Assembly (NCBI RefSeq): GCF_028609885.1 | Contig: NZ_CP063195.1 | Location: 1,550,001-1,614,000, forward strand | Direction: 5' to 3' | Origin: Corynebacterium jeikeium | GTDB taxonomy: Bacteria; Actinomycetota; Actinomycetes; Mycobacteriales; Mycobacteriaceae | Length of the DNA: 64,000 nucleotides | Part shown: piece by piece, positions 18,747 through 28,574 of the stretch | Layout of the letters: every line of letters starts with the position of its first letter | Position numbering within the stretch: position 1 is the stretch's first letter | Translations under genes and position numbers: made by a program | The notes under the pieces: model-generated | Told to the model about the DNA's origin: nothing | Databases searched by the model: none | Seen by the model: the letters and a program-made list of their open reading frames with translations, nothing else

Positions 18747-18775
18747 AGAAAAGGCCGGGCAACAACTGCCCGGCC
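18747..18775 (-). terminator. Rho-independent terminator downstream of serA
   Basis: A perfect 9-bp GC-rich stem (18753-18761 with 18767-18775, loop ACAAC) is followed on the minus strand by TTTTCTT. It lies 35 nt after the serA stop and separates serA from the convergent ABC permease. Confidence 0.9.
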
Positions 18776-18810
18776 TCACACGTACTGGGCGTGAAGCCCA
18801 GCCTCGCGGT

Positions 18811-20400
18811 TTAGAGGTTCAGAACGAATGCGTTGGAGGCGTTCAGCTCTGCCTTGACCTCTTCAACCAGCTGCTGATCCAGTTCCTCGCTCACGCGCAG
18901 AACCAGAGTTGCCGTCTGCTCATCGTCCGTCGGGGACAGTGCGGCGGCGTCGATGTTGATGCCCTTGTTGCCCAGCAGCGTGCCGACCTTGCCCAGCGCA
19001 CCCGGCTGATCCGGGTAGACCAGGAACAGGTTGGTGCCGGTGGCACGTAGATCCAGGCCGCGGTGGTTGATGCGGACGATCTTCTCCACGTGCTCCAGGC
19101 CGGTCAGCGCACCAGCGACGGTAGCGGTGGTGCCATCGGCAGCGACGACCTGAACCTCCAGGATGGAGCGGTGGCTGACGGACTCGTCCTGAGTCTGCAC
19201 GTCCAGCTCCACGCCGCGCTCTTCAGCGATCTGCGGGGCGTTGACGAAGGTGACCTGCTCGTCGATCACACCGGAGAACACGCCGCGCAGGCCAGCCAGG
19301 CCCAGCGCGTCAACGGACTCGGTGGACAGCTCGCCGCGGGCGGTGACGGTCACGGTGTTCGGGGCGCTGTTCAGCAGCTCGGAGGCAACGCGACCCAGGT
19401 TGGTAGCCAGGTTCAGCCACAGGGCAACCTCTTCGGAGACCTTGCCGCCGGAGACGTTCACGGCGTCCGGAACGAAGTCGCCGGACAGGGCCTTCAGAAC
19501 GGAAGCGGCAACATCGGTGCCCGCGCGGTCCTGTGCCTCCACGGTGGAAGCGCCCAGGTGCGGGGTAACGACGACCTCTTCCAGCTCAAACAACGGGGAG
19601 TCGGTGCACGGCTCGGAAGCGTACACGTCGAAGCCGGCGCCGCGGATGTGGCCGGACTTGATGGCCTCTGCCAGGGCAGTCTCGTCCACCAGGCCGCCGC
19701 GGGCGGCGTTGATGATGATCTGCCCCTTCTTGGACTTTGCCAGCAGGTCCGCGTCGAACATGCCCGCGGTTTCCTTGGTCTTCGGCAGGTGGATGGTCAC
19801 GAAGTCAGAGCGGCTCATCAGCTCTTCCAGCTCCACTAGCTCCACGCCCAGCTGTGCGGCGCGGGCGGGGTTGGCGTACGGGTCGTAGGCGATGATGTCC
19901 GTCTCGAAAGCTGCCAGTCGCTGTGCAAACAGCTGGCCGATGTGGCCGAAGCCGACGATGCCGACGGTCTTGCCCAGAATCTCCACGCCCTTGAAGGAGG
20001 AGCGCTTCCACTCGCCGTCGCGCAGGGTCTTGTCGGCGGCGGGGATCTGACGGGCGGTGGACAGCAGCAGGCTGATTGCGTGCTCGCAGGCGGAGTGGAT
20101 GTTGGAGGTCGGAGCGTTTGCGACCATCACGCCGCGGGAGGTGGCGGTGTCGATGTCAACGTTGTCCAGGCCCACGCCTGCGCGGCCTACGATCTGCAGC
20201 TTCGGTGCTGCCTCGAGCACCTCTGCGTCAACGGTGGTTGCAGAGCGGACCAGCAGCGCGTCTGCGTCTGCGACTGCCTTCAGCAGCTCGGGGCGGTTGG
20301 GGCCGTCGACCCAGCGAACCTCGACGGAATCGCCGAGGGCATCGACGGTGGACTGGGACAGTTTGTCGGCGATGAGGACTACCGGACGGGTGTTACTCAC
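18811..20400 (-). CDS. serA: D-3-phosphoglycerate dehydrogenase
   Basis: The 529-residue enzyme makes 3-phosphohydroxypyruvate, the first step of serine synthesis. It is the long actinobacterial form: substrate domain, NAD-binding domain (TVGIVGFGHIGQLFA near residue 145; INAARGGLVDE near 230; catalytic His in VVTPHLGAST near 285), an intervening domain (~320-450) and a C-terminal ACT domain (LFLVYPDQPGALGKVGTLLG) that senses serine in relatives. GTG 20400 is preceded by AGGGAG about 8 nt upstream. A strong terminator follows. It faces cobW, which is transcribed in the same direction. Confidence 0.97.
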   Translation of the reverse strand: MSNTRPVVLIADKLSQSTVDALGDSVEVRWVDGPNRPELLKAVADADALLVRSATTVDAEVLEAAPKLQIVGRAGVGLDNVDIDTATSRGVMVANAPTSNIHSACEHAISLLLSTARQIPAADKTLRDGEWKRSSFKGVEILGKTVGIVGFGHIGQLFAQRLAAFETDIIAYDPYANPARAAQLGVELVELEELMSRSDFVTIHLPKTKETAGMFDADLLAKSKKGQIIINAARGGLVDETALAEAIKSGHIRGAGFDVYASEPCTDSPLFELEEVVVTPHLGASTVEAQDRAGTDVAASVLKALSGDFVPDAVNVSGGKVSEEVALWLNLATNLGRVASELLNSAPNTVTVTARGELSTESVDALGLAGLRGVFSGVIDEQVTFVNAPQIAEERGVELDVQTQDESVSHRSILEVQVVAADGTTATVAGALTGLEHVEKIVRINHRGLDLRATGTNLFLVYPDQPGALGKVGTLLGNKGINIDAAALSPTDDEQTATLVLRVSEELDQQLVEEVKAELNASNAFVLNL

Positions 20401-20498
20401 GAATGTTTCTCCCTAAAGTGCGACATTGCCTCGCCCACGCCGAAACGACCGCGCCGACGCGGGAAGGGACCACGCCATCCAAATGTGACGTGCGACCC

Positions 20499-21791
20499 TT
20501 ACAGCATAACTCTTACCTCTGCGTCACTCAGCATTGCATTAGAGAATTGCTGTACCGCTCTGTCTGCATCGAAATTGACGCCAATCAGTACCACCTCACT
20601 CGAGGGAGTTAGCCCCACCTGGCGCCACCCGCCGGCCGGTTGTATCCGCAAGCCAGGGCCAGCCTGGTGCCACACCTGAGCGAGCTCCGGACGGTCGGCA
20701 ATCCAGCAGTATCCTTTCGAACGCACCAACCCAGTTGTGGAGCGCAGAGCCTTGATCAGTCGCTCCCTGTCGAAGGGACGGTCCCCGCGGAAGACAACGG
20801 AGCTGATGCCGTACTCTTCCGTCTCTGGGGTGTGCGGGTTCTCCAGCTCGTCGAGGTAGCCCTCGTAGGCGCGGGCCGTCGCCTCGTCGTAGAGGTGCGC
20901 GCCGAGAATGTCATCTACCGCCGACCGCCCGCCAACCGCCGCAGTATCCGTCGCCTCAGCCGCGTCGTCTGCTGCGCTGACCGACGAGCCACCACGGGCC
21001 CCATCCCCATCTAGCGATCCAGCAGTGACGATGCGGCCGTGGAGGAGTTTTTCGATGCGCGCCCGCGGGTTCATCCGCCGCAGCAACGCTAGCGTCGCGC
21101 GGTAACGTTCTTCGCTGACGAGGTCCGCTTTGGTGACGTAGATGACGTCCGCGAACTCAACCTGATCGACTAGCAGATCAGCGATGGTGCGTTCATCGTC
21201 CGCAGTCGCCTGCAAGTCCGCTTCTGTAAGCAGCTTCTTCTGCCCTATTTGCGGCAGGAACTGGGCGGCGTCAACAAGAGTGACCATAGTGTCGATCGGC
21301 GCAACGTCGGCGAGGCGAGTGCCGTCCTCCCAACGCCATTCGAAAGTTGCGGCGACGGGCATGGGCTCGGAGATGCCGGTGGATTCGATGACGATGTGGT
21401 CGAAGCTGCCGCTGCGCGCGAGCGTGCCGACGGATTCCACCAGATCCTCGCGCAGCGTGCAGCAGATGCAGCCGTTGGTGAGCTCGACGAAGCGATCCTC
21501 GCCGCGCGTGAGGTGGCCTTCGCCGGCGATGAGGGCGGCGTCGATGTTGATTTCCGAGAAGTCGTTGACGATCACCGCGATGCGGCGGCCGCCTCGGTTG
21601 GCGAGCAGGTCGTTCAGCAGTGTTGTCTTGCCCGAGCCGAGGAAGCCGGACAACACCGTGACGGGCGTGGCGCTCGCGGTGGTGGCAGACGCAGGCGCGG
21701 CGGCGGGTGCACTCCCCCGTCGTGGAGCATCGGCAGTGGGCGTGGTTTCAGAGGGCGTGCGGCCGGAAGAATGGCTATGTGCGTGTCTCAT
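20499..21791 (-). CDS. CobW/COG0523 G3E-family GTPase, probable metal chaperone
   Basis: This 430-residue P-loop GTPase belongs to the family that inserts or delivers zinc, cobalt or similar metals. Visible motifs are GFLGSGKTTLLNDLL (P-loop), the metal-binding NGCICCTLRED (CxCC), VIESTGISEP and the base motif VTKADL. A C-terminal CobW_C domain ends the protein, and a His-containing N-terminal tail (MRHAHSHSSG) may also bind metal. The ATG at 21791 has TAGGGT (21800-21805) 8 nt upstream. Many relatives are Zur-controlled; the AT-rich TAATGAAAATAGG upstream (minus strand, ~21820-21832) is a possible but weak half-site. An iron importer lies directly upstream. Confidence 0.88.
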   Translation of the reverse strand: MRHAHSHSSGRTPSETTPTADAPRRGSAPAAAPASATTASATPVTVLSGFLGSGKTTLLNDLLANRGGRRIAVIVNDFSEINIDAALIAGEGHLTRGEDRFVELTNGCICCTLREDLVESVGTLARSGSFDHIVIESTGISEPMPVAATFEWRWEDGTRLADVAPIDTMVTLVDAAQFLPQIGQKKLLTEADLQATADDERTIADLLVDQVEFADVIYVTKADLVSEERYRATLALLRRMNPRARIEKLLHGRIVTAGSLDGDGARGGSSVSAADDAAEATDTAAVGGRSAVDDILGAHLYDEATARAYEGYLDELENPHTPETEEYGISSVVFRGDRPFDRERLIKALRSTTGLVRSKGYCWIADRPELAQVWHQAGPGLRIQPAGGWRQVGLTPSSEVVLIGVNFDADRAVQQFSNAMLSDAEVRVML

Positions 21792-21903
21792 AGCCCGCTA
21801 CCCTACACGCTATTGCAACCTATTTTCATTAGTGACGCCGGGAGTGCACTTCGAAATACCTCTAACGGCCCTATCTTTAGCGCTTTTAGCGTCTTTAACG
21901 TCT

Positions 21904-22683
21904 TTAGCGATACGGAATCGGCAAGACTCTCCCCGTTTCCGGATCCTTAACCTCCAGGCAGGAAATTCCGAAAAGATCCTCAACGAGCTTCGCAGACATA
22001 ACGTCTTCCGTCTCCCCCGCCGCTAGCACCTGACCGTCACGCATAGCGACGATGGAGTCGGCGAAACGGGCCGCGTGCGTCATGTCGTGCACGACCATCA
22101 CGACAGTCCGGCCAGCAGTGTTGAGATCCCGCACCAAATCCAGAATCGCGATCTGATGGGCGGGATCCAGGTACGTCGTTGGTTCGTCAAGGAGCAGCAC
22201 GGGAGTCTGCTGAGCCACGGTCATTGCTACCCACACTCGCTGGCGCTGACCGCCGGACAGATCCGTCGCTGGAACGTCGAGCAGGGCGGTCACCCCGGCG
22301 CGTTCCGCCGCCTCCTCTACCGCGCGGTGGTCCTCCGCTCCCAACGACGCAAACGCCCCGGTATACGGGTACCGGCCGTACGCGATAACTTCCCGCACAC
22401 TCACCCCTTCGGGAGTAACGGGCTGTTGCGGCAAGAACGCAACGTGCCGGGCAAACTCACGCGCGCTCATCTTGCGGATGGAGCGATCGCCTAGGTAGAC
22501 CTGTCCCTTCGAGATTGGTTGTTGACGCCCCAACGCTCGCAGCAGCGTAGATTTTCCGCAGCCATTCGGGCCTATGAGGGCGGTAATCTTCCCCTCCGGA
22601 ACCTGGAGAGAAACATCTCGCAAGACATCCGGGCCGCCGTAGCCTACCGTGATGGCCTCGGCGTGCAAGGCAGGTACACTCAT
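21904..22683 (-). CDS. Iron-siderophore ABC importer, ATP-binding protein (FecE-like)
   Basis: The 259-residue ATPase energises ferric-siderophore (or haem) import. Walker A is IGPNGCGKST, the family-typical YGRYPY follows near residue 95, the signature is LSGGQRQRVW, Walker B is VLLLDEPTTYLD and the switch is VVHDMTHA. It is last in a four-gene operon behind the substrate-binding lipoprotein and two permeases. Its ATG overlaps the upstream permease stop (ATGA), with AGGAG just before, so it is translationally coupled. Control by iron is inferred from the DtxR-like sites upstream of the operon. Confidence 0.93.
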   Translation of the reverse strand: MSVPALHAEAITVGYGGPDVLRDVSLQVPEGKITALIGPNGCGKSTLLRALGRQQPISKGQVYLGDRSIRKMSAREFARHVAFLPQQPVTPEGVSVREVIAYGRYPYTGAFASLGAEDHRAVEEAAERAGVTALLDVPATDLSGGQRQRVWVAMTVAQQTPVLLLDEPTTYLDPAHQIAILDLVRDLNTAGRTVVMVVHDMTHAARFADSIVAMRDGQVLAAGETEDVMSAKLVEDLFGISCLEVKDPETGRVLPIPYR

Positions 22684-23864
22684 CGGGAGCTCCTTTCATC
22701 TGTCGTGGGCACCGCAGGCGCTCCCGCAGGGGTGCGAGACATACGCAGCAGAAGATAAATGAAGTACGGGGCGCCGACAACGGAGATCAACGCACCCACA
22801 GGGATTTCGGTGGGTGCAAATGCCCAGCGGCCAAGGGCGTCACAGAAAACGACCAACCCCGCGCCAGCCAGCGCAGACACTGGCAACACTCGCCTGGCAG
22901 CACCACCAACCAGCAGTCGAGCAGCATGCGGCACGATTAGTCCTGCGAATCCCAACACCCCCGCCGCAGCCACAGCGGCAGCTCCCAACAGGATCGCGAA
23001 CAGCACCGCCACGGTGCGCCACGTTCGCTCACTGACACCTACTCCCGCCATGGCAGAAGAGTCCAGGTTCAGCATGTCCAGGTGCCTCGAGAGCACGATG
23101 GCTACCACGATGACTACCAACACCACTGGCCCCACTACTTGCGCATCCGCGAGAGTGCGGGCGTAAAGCGACCCCTTAAGCCAGGTCATCGCCGCGCCCG
23201 CTTCCGGAGCAGCCTTGACCAACAACAGTTGAGTCAGCGCGCCCAGACCCACAGAGACCGCTACGCCAGTGAGGGTAAGCCGCACCGGATCCGTTGCTCC
23301 TCGGCCCGCGAGCACCAGCACCAGGCCTGCACCCACCAGTGCACCGATAAAAGCCACGGGAGTCAGTGCCTGCGCAGGCAAGGAACCGACACTCAACAGA
23401 GCTGCCACGGCAGCCAAGCCCCCTCCTGCGGTGACACCCACAGTGTCCGGAGCTGCCAGCGGATTACGCAGGGCTAGCTGCAGCAACGCGCCGGAGACCG
23501 CCATCGCTGCACCAGCGAGGATTCCCACGAGCACACGGGGCATCCGGTAGCGCCATATGAGTTTCCCACCGGTGAAGAGGTCGTGGATCGTCTCTGCCGG
23601 GGGCTTCATGACGGCGCCGACGCTTAATCCCAGGACGATCGCGAACGCCAGCAAAGCCAGCAGCGCTGCATACACGGCTATAACGCGGGGCGCGCCGGCA
23701 TTAGTACGCCGTGGCGCTATAGCAACTTCCCGCGGCGCCGCAGTATCACCCTGCGGCGCCGCAGTGTCACTCTGCGGCGCTGCAGTGTCACGCCTCGGCG
23801 CTGCAGTTCCCGGCTGGGAAACGCCCCTCCGGAGGATTCGTTTGCGATTCAGCCTGCGGTTCAT
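22680..23864 (-). CDS. Iron-siderophore ABC importer permease (FecCD family), second
   Basis: The 394-residue permease has the FecCD family order: FTGGKLIWRYRMPRVLVGILAG, then GALLQLALRNPLAAPDTVGVTAG, and ~10 hydrophobic segments to the C-terminus. It forms the membrane channel with the other permease. An unusual ~50-residue N-terminal tail contains four 7-residue TAAP-type repeats encoded by a 21-bp tandem array. This tail would be cytoplasmic and is absent from typical FecCD proteins (~330 residues). The start codon overlaps the upstream stop (TGATG), indicating coupling. An internal start after the repeats cannot be excluded. Confidence 0.9.
   Translation of the reverse strand: MNRRLNRKRILRRGVSQPGTAAPRRDTAAPQSDTAAPQGDTAAPREVAIAPRRTNAGAPRVIAVYAALLALLAFAIVLGLSVGAVMKPPAETIHDLFTGGKLIWRYRMPRVLVGILAGAAMAVSGALLQLALRNPLAAPDTVGVTAGGGLAAVAALLSVGSLPAQALTPVAFIGALVGAGLVLVLAGRGATDPVRLTLTGVAVSVGLGALTQLLLVKAAPEAGAAMTWLKGSLYARTLADAQVVGPVVLVVIVVAIVLSRHLDMLNLDSSAMAGVGVSERTWRTVAVLFAILLGAAAVAAAGVLGFAGLIVPHAARLLVGGAARRVLPVSALAGAGLVVFCDALGRWAFAPTEIPVGALISVVGAPYFIYLLLRMSRTPAGAPAVPTTDERSSR
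23734..23817. repeat. 21-bp tandem repeat, four copies, in the permease N-terminus
   Basis: Units begin GGCGCNGCAGT and span 23734-23754, 23755-23775, 23776-23796 and a diverged 23797-23817. The reading frame is kept (7 codons per unit), so copy-number change would alter only tail length. Confidence 0.9.
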
Positions 23865-24862
23865 CAGCGCCCACCTCCTGGTCGCAGCCGATTAATACCC
23901 CACAGCAGCAAAGGCACGCCTGCAATGGCAGTAACCACGCCCACTGGAGTCTCCGCCGGCGCCCACAGAGCCTGCGCAACGGAATCCGCCACCAGCAGAA
24001 CCACCGCGCCCACCACTGGGGCGATCACTAAGCTCAATCGGTGACGCGGGCCTGCCACCCGATACGAGACGACCGCCGCCATCAAGCCAAGGAAACCAAT
24101 GGGTCCAGCAGCCGCAACTGCCGGCGCGATCAACAGCACTGCGCCCACCACTGCCAAAATGCGCAGACGGTGGGGGTTCGCGCCGACGGAAGACGAGAGG
24201 GCGTCACCAGCAAAAAGCGTATCCAGCCCCCGACCAGCAGCAATAGTAAACGGCAGAACCACCGCCACAGCAATAATGCAGGGCACTACATCCGGGAAAC
24301 GAACCCCACCCAAGCGGCCCGAAAGCCACGACAGCACGGTCGAAAGCTGAGCCTCATCGATGACCAAAATGATCGCGGTACACGCCGAGAACAATGCAGA
24401 AACGGCTATGCCGAGCAAAATCATCCGCTGCACCGACTGAGCACCAGTCGGATCCCCCACCGTCACACGCATCCCGATACCTACCGTGATCGCAGCTCCA
24501 AGCGCTGCACCACACAACGCCCCCGGCAACACAGCTGCGCCCGACACAGATCCCGTGATCGTCGTGCACAGCACAGCGCCGAAAGCCGCACCGGAATTCA
24601 CGCCGGTGATTTCCGGATCCGCCAGCGGGTTGCCTGTAGCCGTGCGAAGCAGCACGCCTGCCGCGCCCAAAGCCATGCCGATCACCGTCGCTGCCAAGAG
24701 CCGGTCGCGCATGACGGAGCGCATCTCCCCCGCGAGTTCTGGCGCGTTAGTCGGCACCTCCACGCTGCTCATGCGCCAGACCCATACCGCAAGAATGACA
24801 GCCAATCCCAGCGCCAGCAGAATCGCTAGTTGTGTAAGGCGTGGTTTTAGCCCTCGTTGCAC
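23864..24862 (-). CDS. Iron-siderophore ABC importer permease (FecCD family), first
   Basis: The 332-residue protein is a standard-length FecCD permease: LLRTATGNPLADPEITGVNSGAAFG marks the conserved inner region, with ~10 membrane segments and LGFLGLMAAVVSYRVAGPRHR near the C-terminus. It pairs with the second permease to form the transport channel. The GTG at 24862 has GAAGGAAG just upstream, 36 nt after the lipoprotein stop, so it is the second gene of the operon. Substrate specificity cannot be read from it. Confidence 0.92.
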   Translation of the reverse strand: MQRGLKPRLTQLAILLALGLAVILAVWVWRMSSVEVPTNAPELAGEMRSVMRDRLLAATVIGMALGAAGVLLRTATGNPLADPEITGVNSGAAFGAVLCTTITGSVSGAAVLPGALCGAALGAAITVGIGMRVTVGDPTGAQSVQRMILLGIAVSALFSACTAIILVIDEAQLSTVLSWLSGRLGGVRFPDVVPCIIAVAVVLPFTIAAGRGLDTLFAGDALSSSVGANPHRLRILAVVGAVLLIAPAVAAAGPIGFLGLMAAVVSYRVAGPRHRLSLVIAPVVGAVVLLVADSVAQALWAPAETPVGVVTAIAGVPLLLWGINRLRPGGGR

Positions 24863-24898
24863 TTAACTTCCTTCGGTCGTAAACGCACGAAGGTGCGC

Positions 24899-25795
24899 CT
24901 ACTTACGAGCGTTCTCCGTTTCAATGATCTGATCCAGCATTGCCTCTGCGGCCAGCGGGCCACGAGAACGGGACCAGGTGTCCTGCTCCACGTCCACGAT
25001 ATCCTTCACCACACCCTTATATGGGCTGGACTTAAAGCCCTCGATGTCGTTGTACAAGTACATCCGATCCAGCTTCATTGAGGGGAGCTTATCACCCGTC
25101 ATTTCGGCAACGTCAGTCTTGGACTCGATAGCGGTACGGGAACCGTCGTAGCCGTAGACGTAGCCGGCGTCAGAAAGAAGAGAGCCTGCAAAGGAATCCT
25201 TGATCCAGGTGTAGAGAGTGCCCTTCGACCATCCGACCAGCGCTGCACGAGTGTTCGGCTTGACGAGCTTCTTTGCCTCTTCGACCTTGTCTTCGATACG
25301 CTTGCGCACTTCCTTAGCTTTATCTTCCTTGCCCAGCTTCTTTGCGATGTCATCCATGGAGTCAAGGACGTCGGTGTAGCTGGAGTCGCTGTAGGACTTC
25401 GTCCCTGCAATTTCCTCCAGCTGCGGCATGATCGATTCCTGCCGCGTTGGGCTAGCGAGGATCAGATCGGGCTCAAGAGACTGAATGACCTCCAGGTTCG
25501 GCTGCTTTGCCTGTCCAACCGATTCGATGCCCTCGAGCTTGCCCTCCAGAGTCTTCGGCCCGGCGGACTTGCCGATCTCTACAATGCCGACAGGCTTTAC
25601 GCCCAGCGCCTCGAGGATTTCCTCATATCGCCAGTCCAACGCGACCACCCTTGGCTCGCCGTCTTTACCGCCTCCACCGTTGTTACCGTCACCGGCGCCA
25701 CAGGCAACAAGGGCCGTGGCTCCGAGAATCGTCGCGACGAGGAGAGCCAGGGCGCGACGTAAAGAGCCGCGCTGAGAGTTTCGAGAATTCATCAT
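24899..25795 (-). CDS. Iron-siderophore ABC importer, substrate-binding lipoprotein
   Basis: This ~298-residue periplasmic-type binding protein (FepB/FecB class) is lipid-anchored: a basic, hydrophobic leader ends in the lipobox ALVAC, followed by a Gly-rich linker. The fold is shown by VALDWRYEEILEALGVKPVG, NLEVIQSLEPDLILAS and a long connecting helix rich in Lys/Glu (~180-215). It captures a ferric-siderophore or haem and passes it to the two permeases. I start at ATG 25795 because TAGTGT (25803-25808) lies 7 nt upstream; longer upstream extensions would run through the DtxR sites. It is the first gene of the operon. Confidence 0.9.
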   Translation of the reverse strand: MMNSRNSQRGSLRRALALLVATILGATALVACGAGDGNNGGGGKDGEPRVVALDWRYEEILEALGVKPVGIVEIGKSAGPKTLEGKLEGIESVGQAKQPNLEVIQSLEPDLILASPTRQESIMPQLEEIAGTKSYSDSSYTDVLDSMDDIAKKLGKEDKAKEVRKRIEDKVEEAKKLVKPNTRAALVGWSKGTLYTWIKDSFAGSLLSDAGYVYGYDGSRTAIESKTDVAEMTGDKLPSMKLDRMYLYNDIEGFKSSPYKGVVKDIVDVEQDTWSRSRGPLAAEAMLDQIIETENARK

Positions 25796-25813
25796 TCCGC
25801 AGACACTACCGGA

Positions 25814-25847
25814 CTTAGGTTCACCTAAGCAAGGTAAACCTACCTTG
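25814..25847 (-). promoter_or_regulatory. Two adjacent DtxR/IdeR-like iron operators
   Basis: Two perfect palindromes lie back to back: CTTAGGT-TC-ACCTAAG (25814-25829) and CAAGGTA-AACC-TACCTTG (25830-25847). The first closely follows the DtxR half-site TTAGGT. They cover the spacer and -35 region of the lipoprotein promoter (-10 at 25803-25808), so iron-loaded DtxR would block transcription. Site identity is from the known consensus; occupancy is inferred. Confidence 0.85.
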
Positions 25848-25902
25848 CCAGGTCTAGGGCGATTGCCGAGATTCTTCCCACCTGTTAGCGAATGTTGCTG
25901 CC

Positions 25903-26000
25903 CCACCGTTGGCGCACGTTGCTTTCTCGGCCACTAGCAGACGTTGTTCCCCCACCGTTAGTGCACATTGCTGTCCCAACCGCTAGCAGACGTTCTGCGG
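25903..26000. repeat. 49-bp imperfect tandem duplication at the CDF gene 3' end
   Basis: Units 25903-25951 and 25952-26000 each run from CCACCGTT to the CTAGCAGACGTT that encodes the end and stop of the CDF gene. A partial third copy lies before 25903. The unit next to the gene includes its last six codons. Confidence 0.75.
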
Positions 26001-27107
26001 ACCCTCGTGGTCGGCGTGGCTGGCGCGCTCCACCTGAATGGTGGCGTGCGCGATCCCCCGCTCCTGCAGCGCGGCCTGTGCAGCACACAGCACCGCGGCC
26101 GGATCGCGCCCTTCCGGAACCACCAAGTGCACGGAAGCCAACGCGCTCGTGCCATCCAGCGACCACAGGTGGAGATCATGCACGTCCAGCACGCCGTCGA
26201 CCTGCCGCAGCAAAGCATCAACCTCAGCGGGCCGGTAGCCCGGAGGCGCCTGCTCGAGCAGAATGCGCAAGGCCTGCATCATCAGCTGCCAGGCGCGCGG
26301 CAACACCAGTGCGGCAATCACCAGCGAGGCGATAACATCCGCATACTGCCAGCCGGTCAGAATGATCACGCCACCCGCCACTAGCACCGCGACGGAACCC
26401 AACATATCCGCCAGCACGTGCAGGAATGCACCCTGGACATTGACGGAATGCTCCCGCTGGCGGTTCAAGATCCACGCGGAAATGATGTTGGCTAGCAGGC
26501 CGATCACCGCGACGATCATCATCGGGCCGGCCATAATCTCCACCGGCTCGCTGAGGCGCTGGAACGCCTCGACCACGATCCAAGCGGAGATTCCCAACAC
26601 GGTGACCGCATTGACGAGCGCAGCGAGCACCTCCACCCGCCGATAGCCGAAGGTCGCCTGCGCAGTTGCGGCCCTGCGACCGATGAAAATGGCGACGACC
26701 GCAATGATTAGGCCGGCGGCGTCCGAAAGCATGTGCATCGCATCGGCGAGCAACGCGACGGAGCCGGTGATCAGACCGCCGATCAGCTCTGCAAAGAAAA
26801 CTGTGCCAGTGACGCCCAGCACGATGAGCAGCGCGCGCAGCGGAGCATCCGTCGGCGCGTGGGAGTGCGAATGCCCGTGCGAATGCCCGTGGCCAGAGTC
26901 GTGGGACTGTGCATGGCCGGATTCGTGCGAATGTGCATGGCCCCCCTCAGATACGCCGGCGGGCGCGGGCGCGCTGCCAGCGGTCGACGCGGGCGCGCCG
27001 CCAGCCGCAGGCGCGGACTCGCTGGAACGCGCAGAACCGTGGCGGCGCACGTCGGCACCACCACGGTCCTGTGGTTGTTGCTGAGCTACGCTTGCGGGGT
27101 CGTTCAT
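25983..27107 (-). CDS. Cation diffusion facilitator (CDF) metal efflux protein
   Basis: The 374-residue transporter exports Zn2+ or a similar divalent ion in exchange for protons. A disordered Ala/Pro-rich N-terminus is followed by a His-rich stretch (residues ~58-85, HGHSHGHSHSHAP) and six membrane segments. Metal-site residues are in SVALLADAMHMLSDA (HxxxD, TM2) and GAFLHVLADMLGS (TM5). A cytoplasmic ferredoxin-like domain closes the protein (LDVHDLHLWSLDG). The ATG at 27107 has TAAAGT (27114-27119) 6 nt upstream. It sits beside the metal-related CobW gene and iron importer, suggesting a metal-homeostasis neighbourhood. Confidence 0.92.
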   Translation of the reverse strand: MNDPASVAQQQPQDRGGADVRRHGSARSSESAPAAGGAPASTAGSAPAPAGVSEGGHAHSHESGHAQSHDSGHGHSHGHSHSHAPTDAPLRALLIVLGVTGTVFFAELIGGLITGSVALLADAMHMLSDAAGLIIAVVAIFIGRRAATAQATFGYRRVEVLAALVNAVTVLGISAWIVVEAFQRLSEPVEIMAGPMMIVAVIGLLANIISAWILNRQREHSVNVQGAFLHVLADMLGSVAVLVAGGVIILTGWQYADVIASLVIAALVLPRAWQLMMQALRILLEQAPPGYRPAEVDALLRQVDGVLDVHDLHLWSLDGTSALASVHLVVPEGRDPAAVLCAAQAALQERGIAHATIQVERASHADHEGPQNVC

Positions 27108-27300
27108 ACCCTCACTTTAGGCAGCCACATCCCTTATTGGCAACTTACTGAAAACAAAGACGGGGGACCAGAACGGCTCGCCATTGGCGGCCGGAACATG
27201 GGCTCCCCGCTAAACAGATTCCAAATTCAGAATCCATAAACTTGGAAATCTAAAGCATTCAGTTATTCAGCCAGACCGCTTTAAGCAGGCCGCTTCAGCC

Positions 27301-27370
27301 GAGCAGTTTCGGCCGAGCAGTTTCGGCCGAGCAGTTTCGGCCGAGCAGTTTCGGTCGGGCAGTTTCGGCC
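27301..27370. repeat. 14-bp tandem repeat array downstream of ilvC
   Basis: Five copies of GAGCAGTTTCGGCC (27301-27370; the last two carry one change each) lie just after the ilvC stop. Each junction reads GGCCGA-GCAGTT-TCGGCC, so the ilvC 3' RNA could form a row of 6-bp hairpins. No T-tract is present. Confidence 0.9.
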
Positions 27371-27392
27371 AGGCCGTTGTGACCAGGCCGCT

Positions 27393-28433
<1,041 letters not shown>

Positions 28434-28574
28434 CTACCTTTATAGCAAACTTTATTTCATTTGGTGAGATTTTGGCGTCCACATAGTGAACTCCGTGAAC
28501 TGTTGCGGGCTGTTGCCCTCTTTCGTAGGTAGTGACGCCCACCCGGCTGCAAGCCCAAGGCGTCACCAAAGAAC

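Noticed and set aside
27301..27370. Possible CRISPR array
   Set aside because: Repeats are 14 bp and contiguous, with no spacers, and no cas genes are near.
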